DNA of 6,859 nt, taken from positions 1-6,859 of the forward strand of contig JAGLNZ010000029.1 of NCBI GenBank assembly GCA_023139225.1, in the 5' to 3' direction. Position 1 is the first letter of the stretch, and the number at the start of each line of letters is the position of its first letter. This DNA is from Desulfobacula sp. (lineage in GTDB: Bacteria; Desulfobacterota; Desulfobacteria; Desulfobacterales; Desulfobacteraceae). A program made the translations under genes and the position numbers. The notes under the pieces are model-generated. The model searched no databases and was not told the DNA's origin. It worked only from the letters and a program-made list of their open reading frames with translations. Positions 1 to 5,438 of this stretch are shown here, in pieces.

Positions 1-430
1 CTTTTCCAATTGCAACCATATCCGGTTCAATCTGATAATAATTATAACCAAACCATTTTCCCGTTCTGCCAATCCCCGTAGTTACTTCATTGGCAATTAT
101 TTTACCCCCATGAGCCCTGACAATATTTATTATATTTTCTATCAGGGACCTGGGAGGAAACCTTACAAATCCGACAATTGACAATACTGAGTCGGCAGAT
201 TGCTCAAGTATATTGTTGGAGTAACAAAAACCGGTGTGCATGATTGAGTCAATTTGTTTTTTGATCAACTTATTTATCTGAGCATTTTTGTGACCCAGTG
301 ATGTACACCACACTCCGGACTCCAGATCCATATACCGTTTTTTCTTATCATCAAACAGATAAATTCCATCACCATTAATAACATTAGGAATCTCCAGGTT
401 ATGGCCTGTACAATTGTATAATTTGCTCAT
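1..430 (-). CDS. Class III PLP-dependent aminotransferase, N-terminal part, internally deleted, runs off left edge
   Basis: This open frame of 143 codons begins at an ATG (428-430) and leaves the window at base 1 without a stop. Residues 1-88 look like the N-terminal segment of class III (ornithine/GABA/taurine type) aminotransferases: a domain ending in YMDLESGVWCTSLGHKN, then a helix with SNNILEQSAD. Residues 89-143 match the later core: VRFPPRSLIENI, RAHGGKIIANEVTTGIGRTG and PDMVAIGK. The PLP lysine would lie beyond the edge. Between these halves, family members carry roughly 110-130 more residues, including the GSEA phosphate-binding loop and the aromatic-His-Gly ring-stacking motif; these are absent. 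The join is at residues 87-88 (Gly-Phe, bases 167-172), in frame. The motif usually read DE is NE here (Asn114). The ribosome site is weak (CCGGAAAAA). It lies 20 bases after the flavodoxin gene and is probably its operon partner. Family assignment is firm; activity is doubtful. Confidence 0.8.
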   Translation of the reverse strand, partial: MSKLYNCTGHNLEIPNVINGDGIYLFDDKKKRYMDLESGVWCTSLGHKNAQINKLIKKQIDSIMHTGFCYSNNILEQSADSVLSIVGFVRFPPRSLIENIINIVRAHGGKIIANEVTTGIGRTGKWFGYNYYQIEPDMVAIGK

Positions 431-450
431 TTTTTCCGGTTTTAAAAATA

Positions 451-933
451 TTAATCTGAAAGCTTTAAAGCAAGCTGTGCAACCCTTTCCCCTAATTTTT
501 TTGCATTTTCCAGGGTTGTATCATCCGGGGCACCCATACAGGCGACACCATAGTGTCCGGTGGCTGACAAGGGATCACCCGATATCACCATGCCATATAT
601 CAAAAATGCCTGAATAATTGACATCATGGTTGTTTCTTTGCCTCCGGTAGGATCACCTGAAGTGGCAAATGCCGCCCCCACTTTTCCATCCATTTTTCTC
701 CGGGTGCTTACAAAATCATCAAAGACTGCTTTAAGCTGGGCCGCCATGGTTCCAAAATAGACCGGTGAGCCTGCAATGATCCCATTAGCTTCAATAAAAT
801 CCTCTTTGGTTACCTCTTTGGTATTTTTTAATACCCCCTGAACCCCGTCAACACTGTCAACCCCTTCAAGTACAGCGTTAGCAAGCTTTTTGGTATTTCC
901 ACCCTTTGAATAATAAAGAACAAGAACCTTCAT
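451..933 (-). CDS. Flavodoxin / WrbA-like FMN-binding flavoprotein
   Basis: A cytoplasmic protein of 160 residues with a flavodoxin-like fold, expected to bind FMN and act as an electron carrier or NAD(P)H-dependent reductase. Visible family marks are the opening beta strand and phosphate loop KVLVLYYSKGGNTKKLA, the central GSPVYFGTMAAQLKAVFDDF (FMN ring loop), and FATSGDPTGGKETTMMSI, which resembles the SSGSQHGGQETT segment of WrbA proteins. The length fits single-domain flavodoxin/WrbA relatives, which are about 140-200 residues. An ATG four codons further out (943-945) keeps the frame open, but GGGAGG (938-943) overlaps it and sits 4 bases before the inner ATG at 931-933, so the inner start is preferred. 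The gene lies 37 bases after the small cysteine-tail gene and 20 bases before the aminotransferase. The natural substrate or redox partner cannot be read from the sequence. Confidence 0.88.
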   Translation of the reverse strand: MKVLVLYYSKGGNTKKLANAVLEGVDSVDGVQGVLKNTKEVTKEDFIEANGIIAGSPVYFGTMAAQLKAVFDDFVSTRRKMDGKVGAAFATSGDPTGGKETTMMSIIQAFLIYGMVISGDPLSATGHYGVACMGAPDDTTLENAKKLGERVAQLALKLSD

Positions 934-970
934 ACATCCTCCCATGAAATTTTAAAATAAAAAACAGGAA

Positions 971-1222
971 TCAACATCCACATGTATCCTTTGATAAACA
1001 TACAGATGACTCTATGCTGATGGACGTTTTTGGGCAATATTTTCTTTTCAAATATTCACCCAAAGATATTAACAGGTTGGCAAACTTTTCAACGCTCAAA
1101 AAATTCTTTCTTTGCTGATTTGCCTTGGCAAATTTTAATAGCCGCATCTTTTTTGCTTCCTCTTCGAAGGCCTGGTGGCGTTCTTTAGCCAATAGTTCCA
1201 GAAACAATAAATTTGACAACAT
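971..1222 (-). CDS. Small hypothetical protein with cysteine-rich C-terminus
   Basis: An 83-residue protein that I do not recognise as a named family. Residues 1-60 are rich in Leu, Ala, Lys and Glu and look like two amphipathic helices (LLFLELLAKERHQAFEEEAK, then FANLLISLGEYLKRK). There is no clear signal peptide or membrane segment. The last 21 residues hold four cysteines (63, 75, 81, 83) ending in Cys-Gly-Cys, a pattern that could bind a metal or form disulfides. It is likely a real gene: GGAGG at 1232-1236 lies 9 bases before the ATG, and it fits tightly between the regulator gene (25-base gap) and the flavodoxin gene (37-base gap) on the same strand. A link to the flavodoxin or to redox or metal handling is only inferred from position. 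Confidence 0.65.
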   Translation of the reverse strand: MLSNLLFLELLAKERHQAFEEEAKKMRLLKFAKANQQRKNFLSVEKFANLLISLGEYLKRKYCPKTSISIESSVCLSKDTCGC

Positions 1223-1247
1223 AATATAATGCCTCCATTTTAAATCT

Positions 1248-2789
1248 TTATTGAAAATTTCCCAAACCGCTCAGCCCGGAATCACCAGGTGGCAGATGCA
1301 ATAACTCTTTAATTGTATCTGCCAGAATCTCAATTCCTTCGATAATTTCATCCTGATCCGACCAGGCCCAGCTTAACCTGAAAGACTTTACAAACCGCTG
1401 ATCTATATCAAACAACGGGCCGGGCAAAAAATTAATCCCCTTATCAATGGCAGACAATAACAATGCAATACTGGAATACCCTTCCGGAAGTGTTACCCAA
1501 AGGGAAAAACCTCCTTTGGGGGCTGTCCAGGTCACTCCTTGCGGCATCAGTTGTTTCAAACACTCCAGCATCACATTTCTCCGATTAAGATAAATCTTCC
1601 TGATACGTTTAAGGTGCTCATCATATTTCCCGGATTGAAAAAGTTTTAGGACAATCCCCTGCATTAGAGGTGGGCATGCATGATCCATCAGCCTTTTTAG
1701 CTTTGTAAAAGTACGGATACGCCTGGCGGAACTAATCATCCAGCCGACCCTTAATCCTGACATCAATGATTTTGATAATGAACTGATGATAATCGTTTGT
1801 TTATCTCCAAGGGAATTATAAAAAAATTGGGGGCTTGCCCCCTTAAACCTTAAATCCTGAAATATTTCATCGGAAAGAATCACGGCTTTATTTTTTTGGG
1901 CCCATCGAACCAGGTAGTCATGCCTCTCAGAGGCCATATCCGTACCTGTGGGATTGTGGAATTCAGGACAGACATACAAAAGAAAAGATTGGCCGGTAAA
2001 ATAATCCATGTATTCAGGGACAGGCCCGAATTCATCTCTCCCTACGGTATCCACCCAATTGCCATGGGCAACGAATGTCTCCGTGATCCCCTGAAAGCAA
2101 GGCGCTTCACAAACAATATGCTGTTTTTTTTCGGCTGCATCCAAAGCCACAAGAGTTGCTGCCTGCTGAGATCCATTCGTAATCAGAACCTGGTCCGGCG
2201 TAATATGGACGCCTTTGTTTGCATACCGTGATGCAATTTCTTGTCTCAACTCAATAAATCCCTGGCAGTCAACACAGGCCATATATTTTTCCTGATCTTG
2301 TGTTAATGCATCCTTGACAAGGGCCTGGAAAAAACCGGGTTCATGAAGTTTGGGGTCTGGGATGCCTTTGCCAAAACTGATAAGATCCGGCTGTTGAGCA
2401 AGATTCATTAGTTCTAAAAGACCTTCTGAGATGCCTCTTCTTAATTGTTGAGCCGCAAATTTATACTCGGGCCTGGTCTGCGCGCTTCTAAATCCATTAA
2501 AATTTTCCTTGATTTGATGCACGGAAAAATCTTTACTTTTCTTGTTTTTAAAATCTTCAATAAAAGTACCCCTTCCCACATAGCATTTTGTAAAACCCTG
2601 TTTGGAAAGATCTTCTAAAGCTCTTCGGATCGTTGCCTGGGTAACGCCGATTTCCTTTGAAAATGCCGCCACTGAAGGCAGTTTGTCCCCCGGCACAAGT
2701 TCCTTATCAACAATTGCCTGCTCCAGCCGGTCTCTTATTTGAACATACAGCGGCTTATCTGCTTTTTTATTGATCTCAATCTTAATCAT
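1248..2789 (-). CDS. MocR/PdxR-type GntR transcriptional regulator with aminotransferase domain
   Basis: A 513-residue chimeric regulator. Residues 1-80 form a GntR winged helix (PLYVQIRDRLEQAI; LPSVAAFSKEIGVTQATIRR; wing GRGTFI). A linker of about 40 residues leads to a class I aminotransferase fold (about 120-495). PLP-site residues are visible: Asn279 in HNPTG, Asp307 in SDEIF, Schiff-base Lys340 in SSLSKS, phosphate-binding Arg347 in SGLRVGW, and substrate-carboxylate Arg471 in FRLSWAW. Phe310 stands where aminotransferases usually have the Tyr that contacts the PLP oxygen. MocR proteins bind DNA as dimers and respond to PLP or its adduct with an amino compound. The length fits the family. 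GGAGG (2794-2798) precedes the ATG by 4 bases. It heads the leftward cluster and is divergent from the CoA-transferase, its likely target along with itself. A plain aminotransferase role is possible but less likely. Confidence 0.93.
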   Translation of the reverse strand: MIKIEINKKADKPLYVQIRDRLEQAIVDKELVPGDKLPSVAAFSKEIGVTQATIRRALEDLSKQGFTKCYVGRGTFIEDFKNKKSKDFSVHQIKENFNGFRSAQTRPEYKFAAQQLRRGISEGLLELMNLAQQPDLISFGKGIPDPKLHEPGFFQALVKDALTQDQEKYMACVDCQGFIELRQEIASRYANKGVHITPDQVLITNGSQQAATLVALDAAEKKQHIVCEAPCFQGITETFVAHGNWVDTVGRDEFGPVPEYMDYFTGQSFLLYVCPEFHNPTGTDMASERHDYLVRWAQKNKAVILSDEIFQDLRFKGASPQFFYNSLGDKQTIIISSLSKSLMSGLRVGWMISSARRIRTFTKLKRLMDHACPPLMQGIVLKLFQSGKYDEHLKRIRKIYLNRRNVMLECLKQLMPQGVTWTAPKGGFSLWVTLPEGYSSIALLLSAIDKGINFLPGPLFDIDQRFVKSFRLSWAWSDQDEIIEGIEILADTIKELLHLPPGDSGLSGLGNFQ

Positions 2790-2793
2790 ACAG

Positions 2794-2798
2794 CCTCC
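2794..2798 (-). promoter_or_regulatory. Ribosome binding site of the MocR-type regulator gene
   Basis: GGAGG on the minus strand, 4 bases before the ATG at 2787-2789. It is a full anti-Shine-Dalgarno match and fixes the start of the regulator. Confidence 0.75.
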
Positions 2799-2809
2799 AT
2801 TAAATTGAT

Positions 2810-2831
2810 ATGGTATTAATATAGTATTAAT
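2810..2831 (-). promoter_or_regulatory. Tandem 11-base direct repeat, candidate operator
   Basis: On the minus strand the sequence reads as two adjacent 11-mers, ATTAATACTAT and ATTAATACCAT, which differ at one position. An 11-base period places both half-sites on the same face of the helix. It lies 21 bases upstream of the regulator start and covers the spacer and -10 of the candidate leftward promoter. Direct-repeat operators are typical of MocR regulators such as GabR and PdxR, so this is the best candidate site for self-repression. The region is AT-rich, so chance similarity cannot be excluded. Confidence 0.5.
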
Positions 2832-2844
2832 TTATCATAGTCAA
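2816..2844 (-). promoter_or_regulatory. Candidate promoter of the leftward regulator cluster
   Basis: The minus strand has TTGACT (2839-2844; five of six consensus bases for a -35), then 17 bases, then TATTAA (2816-2821; four of six for a -10). A TATATT at a shorter 15-base spacing is an alternative -10. The tandem direct repeat overlaps the spacer and -10, so a bound regulator would block polymerase. Confidence 0.45.
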
Positions 2845-2858
2845 CAAAAAAATGTGTC

Positions 2859-2887
2859 TTGTCCTGCTTGCTTTTCCCTAGTATAAT
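2859..2887 (+). promoter_or_regulatory. Candidate sigma-70 promoter of the CoA-transferase gene
   Basis: TTGTCC (2859-2864) is followed by a 17-base spacer and a perfect TATAAT (2882-2887). Transcription would start near 2894, leaving a leader of about 70 bases before the ATG at 2965. It is back to back with the leftward promoter, about 15 bases apart at the -35 elements, so one regulator could affect both. Confidence 0.55.
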
Positions 2888-2964
2888 TATGCCGATAAAT
2901 TGCACACTATCACTAATACATTAATGACTGGATCAATAACACCAATTAAACTTCAGGTATAAAT

Positions 2965-4374
2965 ATGAAAAAAAAACCGATTAAAATAAAACTTAAAGAT
3001 ATTGGCGAAATCCTTGTTAATCATTTTGGAAACAGGGACAATATTAATTGTTATATCGGGTCAAACTCTGCAACCCCCACTGCCAGTATTGAAGCGTTGA
3101 CCGAATCCATCAAGGAAGAAAGCCCCAGACTTCCTTTCATGAAAATGATCCACATCCTTTTACACGGGAACATCCCTTACCTCGAAGACGGACTGCAAGA
3201 CCGGGTAAAAGCTTACTCTATTTTCTCAGGCAGTGCCGTCAGGGATGCCGCCAATGCAGGAAGGGCATATTATCTTCCCTGCACCCTGGGAACCATGGAC
3301 CGCCTGATCGGCAAAGGGTGTGCCTATGAAATAGACGTTATTATAATGAAAGTAAGAAAAAATGAAATGACGGGTGAATACAGCCTTGGCCTTTCTGTTG
3401 ATGCCATCCACTGCGCCCTTGAGACCGCCACTATTGTTATTGCAGAACTTGACCCGTCCATGCCGTTCACTCAGGGACAAAGCGTTATTTCAAGCCAGGA
3501 TATTAATTATATTATTGAAGACGGCATTAAGCCCGTCTACACATTTGATGCCCCTGACTTCAACAATCTTACCAATGAAGCAAAAAGAATAGGCGAACTG
3601 ATTACCGAACATTTCCTCGACGATGGAATGACCTTACAGGTGGGCATAGGTAAAATCCCCGATGCAGTCATCGGCAGTATCAGTTCAGCCGGATATAAAG
3701 ACCTTGGTGTACAGACCGAATTGTATGGGGACGGCCTGATGTATTTGCAGGAAAAAGGAATCATTAACAATAAAAGAAAAAAAATTAATACCGGATACAG
3801 CACCACAAGCCTGATTATGGGATCAAAAAAACTATATGATTTTGTCCATATGCGCTCCCAGGTTCAAATGAGGCCTTGCATCTACACAAATTCAGCTCAA
3901 AAACTGCAGGAATGCGCTCCTTTCCTTTCAGTCAACACTGCCATCGGCGTAGATCTGACCGGTAATGTCTGGGCAGACTTTATTGACCCGTCAACCTACT
4001 ATAGTGGTGTTGGCGGACAGCCTGATTTTGTAAGGGCCTTGAGTCATAAAAAATACGGCACCCCTGTTATTGCCATGAACAGCCGCGCCAGAAATGGAAA
4101 GTCAAAAATTGTCCCGGCTCATCCTTCCGGCATCACTTTGACTGCTTCTGCATACGACGGCGTGGTTATTGTAACCGAATACGGCATTGCGGATTTAAGA
4201 GACCTGCCCACGGGATTCAAAGCGCTTGCCATCGCCAGCATTTCACATCCTGATTTCAGAGAAAAGCTTTTAAAAACAATCTATGAGGAGCCAAGAATGA
4301 CAAAACCAAAAGGATTTTCACTGGATAAAATACCACCCGGTGTAACAATGTATACAGGCAAAATCAGCATATAA
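2965..4374 (+). CDS. CoA-transferase, acetyl-CoA hydrolase / 4-hydroxybutyrate CoA-transferase family
   Basis: A 469-residue cytoplasmic enzyme expected to move CoA between acyl-CoA (often acetyl-CoA) and a carboxylic acid through a glutamyl-CoA intermediate. Family marks are the N-terminal Rossmann-like half (about 10-200), GIGKIPDAVI (227-236), and the catalytic segment GVQTELYGDG with probable nucleophile Glu252; relatives more often read SEMFSDG. The glycine loop GVGGQPDF (348-355) and EYGIADLRD (405-413) follow. The length is slightly above the usual 430-450 residues. Start: a weak AGG (2955-2957) lies 7 bases before the ATG, next to a Lys-rich N-terminus. It is divergent from the MocR regulator and 39 bases before a solute-binding protein gene. 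The acid used cannot be determined; 4-hydroxybutyrate, butyrate, propionate or an amino-acid-derived acid are all possible. Confidence 0.9.
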   Translation: MKKKPIKIKLKDIGEILVNHFGNRDNINCYIGSNSATPTASIEALTESIKEESPRLPFMKMIHILLHGNIPYLEDGLQDRVKAYSIFSGSAVRDAANAGRAYYLPCTLGTMDRLIGKGCAYEIDVIIMKVRKNEMTGEYSLGLSVDAIHCALETATIVIAELDPSMPFTQGQSVISSQDINYIIEDGIKPVYTFDAPDFNNLTNEAKRIGELITEHFLDDGMTLQVGIGKIPDAVIGSISSAGYKDLGVQTELYGDGLMYLQEKGIINNKRKKINTGYSTTSLIMGSKKLYDFVHMRSQVQMRPCIYTNSAQKLQECAPFLSVNTAIGVDLTGNVWADFIDPSTYYSGVGGQPDFVRALSHKKYGTPVIAMNSRARNGKSKIVPAHPSGITLTASAYDGVVIVTEYGIADLRDLPTGFKALAIASISHPDFREKLLKTIYEEPRMTKPKGFSLDKIPPGVTMYTGKISI

Positions 4375-4413
4375 CCGCTTGACAGAAATAATTTTTTAAT
4401 TAAAAGTAATTAT

Positions 4414-5190
4414 ATGAAGACACTGACCTTTAATTTTTTTTTGATTCTTATTCTTGCCTCTATTCTTTTTAGTCCGATGAATGTTTTTTGCAAGGATACA
4501 ATTTCAGCAGATGACCTGATTTATTTGACTGAAAATTTTCCTCCCCACAACTATGAAAAAAACGGTCGCCTTGTGGGCGCGTCTGTAGAAATACTTGAAA
4601 TGATCTGGAAGCATATAGGCGCCTCAAAAACAAGGAACGATATAAAATTAATCCCCTGGGCAAGGGGAATTAAGCGGCTGGAAAACGAACCCAATATTGT
4701 ATTGTTCGGTATGGGGTTTTCCCCTGATCGAATCAAAAAATTCCACTGGGTCGGCCCCTACTACGACCATGCCCTGTCCCTTATTGCTAAAAAAGAAAAA
4801 AAGATCAAAATCCATGCCCTGGAAGACGCAAAAGTCTTCCAGATCGGTGTGGTACGTGAAGATGTGGGCCATCAGATGCTAATGAATTTTCATTTTTTGA
4901 AATCAAAACTTGACCTGTCAAGCGATATTGATATTTTATATAACAAACTCAATTATAACAGGTTTAATCTGATATGTTATGTGGAGCCGGCCTTTTTTAA
5001 ATACCTTGCTAAACACAACCTGAATAAAGATCTTTTTGAACCGGTTTTCCAAATTTCCAATATGAGATCAGGATTTGGATTCAGCAAAAAAATCCCTGAC
5101 TCTTTAATTATAACATTTCAAAAAGCACTTGATGCATTAAAAGAAAACAATTCCATAGATATAATTCTTAAAAAGTATAAAATGGAATAA
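4414..5190 (+). CDS. Periplasmic solute-binding protein, family 3 (amino-acid type)
   Basis: A 258-residue exported protein. Residues 1-26 are a signal peptide: Lys2, a hydrophobic core (FNFFLILILASILF) and an end near NVFC-KD. Cys26 is not in a good lipobox, so a soluble periplasmic form is more likely than a lipoprotein. The mature part resembles the extracellular solute-binding family 3 fold: YLTENFPPHNYEKNGRLVGA at 38-57, PWARGIKRLE (81-90), FSPDRIKKFHWVGPYY (102-117) and the second-lobe entry IGVVREDVGHQML (144-156). Many orphan members of this type in Desulfobacterota lack a partner permease, and none is visible here. It lies 39 bases after the CoA-transferase on the same strand and is possibly co-transcribed. 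No good Shine-Dalgarno is seen, only AAAAG about 8 bases before the ATG. The ligand is unknown; an amino acid or small organic acid is a guess. Confidence 0.82.
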   Translation: MKTLTFNFFLILILASILFSPMNVFCKDTISADDLIYLTENFPPHNYEKNGRLVGASVEILEMIWKHIGASKTRNDIKLIPWARGIKRLENEPNIVLFGMGFSPDRIKKFHWVGPYYDHALSLIAKKEKKIKIHALEDAKVFQIGVVREDVGHQMLMNFHFLKSKLDLSSDIDILYNKLNYNRFNLICYVEPAFFKYLAKHNLNKDLFEPVFQISNMRSGFGFSKKIPDSLIITFQKALDALKENNSIDIILKKYKME

Positions 5191-5272
5191 CTTTCACCAA
5201 AAACCGTTACATTACGAAAAAAATTTTCCATATCTTAGCATATCGGCAAAAACTCCCTTAGGCAATTGAGCT

Positions 5273-5363
5273 TGTGCGCAAAAATTAAGTTTTAGAATGC
5301 AGAAATATTAAAAAAAATATTGCAATATTTCATTGAATATGACTATTTAGATGTGTGCAAAAA
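5273..5363 (+). repeat. Two copies of a TGTGYGCAAAAA near-repeat
   Basis: TGTGCGCAAAAA at 5273-5284 and TGTGTGCAAAAA at 5352-5363 are direct copies with one mismatch. Their starts are 79 bases apart and they flank the palindrome. They could be paired regulator sites for the downstream gene, but AT-rich context and short length make chance plausible. Confidence 0.3.
5315..5330. promoter_or_regulatory. Perfect 16-base palindrome
   Basis: AAATATTGCAATATTT equals its own reverse complement. A further arm, GAAATATT (5302-5309), pairs with AATATTTC (5324-5331), so two overlapping dyads exist. No long T-run follows, so it fits a protein-binding site for a dimeric regulator better than a terminator. 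It lies 108 bases before the ATG of the family 5 binding protein. Confidence 0.35.
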
Positions 5364-5424
5364 CATTCAAGAATTAAAACCGTGTGTATGGATGCTTTTG
5401 GGGGATTTTTATCAACATTTTTTT

Positions 5425-5431
5425 GAAAGGA
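5425..5431 (+). promoter_or_regulatory. Ribosome binding site of the family 5 solute-binding protein
   Basis: GAAAGGA lies 7 bases before the ATG at 5439-5441 and supports that start, which also gives a complete signal peptide. Confidence 0.6.
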
Positions 5432-5438
5432 TTTAAAC

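Larger units (their letters stand above)
5191..5438 (+). other. Non-coding region of 248 bases upstream of the family 5 binding protein
   Basis: There is no credible gene here. It is AT-rich and holds a 16-base palindrome (5315-5330), a 12-base near-repeat at 5273-5284 and 5352-5363, and a leader of about 75 bases before the next ATG. A weak promoter is possible with TTGCAA (5320-5325) and TATTTA (5344-5349). No GC-rich hairpin followed by a T-run, the usual intrinsic terminator, was found after the stop at 5190. Confidence 0.5.

Noticed and set aside
931..945. Outer ATG at 943-945 giving the flavodoxin an MGGC extension
   Set aside because: These codons are the ribosome site itself (GGGAGG), 4 bases before the inner ATG; the family also starts at the KVLVLYYS strand.
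1896..2231. Open frame of 111 codons opposite the MocR regulator
   Set aside because: It is antisense to a well-supported aminotransferase domain, with no recognisable protein features and no good ribosome site.
3226..3806. Antisense and shifted open frames within the CoA-transferase
   Set aside because: They overlap a conserved enzyme throughout and their translations have no family-like motifs.
5191..5260. Intrinsic terminator after the family 3 binding protein
   Set aside because: No stable GC-containing hairpin followed by a T-run could be found by eye.
5261..5279. Possible sigma-54 promoter (GGCA...TTGTGC)
   Set aside because: The GG and GC elements are not at the required spacing.
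5388..5426. A 12-codon leader frame (MDAFGGFLSTFF) ending at the ribosome site of the 5439 gene
   Set aside because: It has no Shine-Dalgarno and no run of one regulatory amino acid, so leader-peptide control is unsupported.
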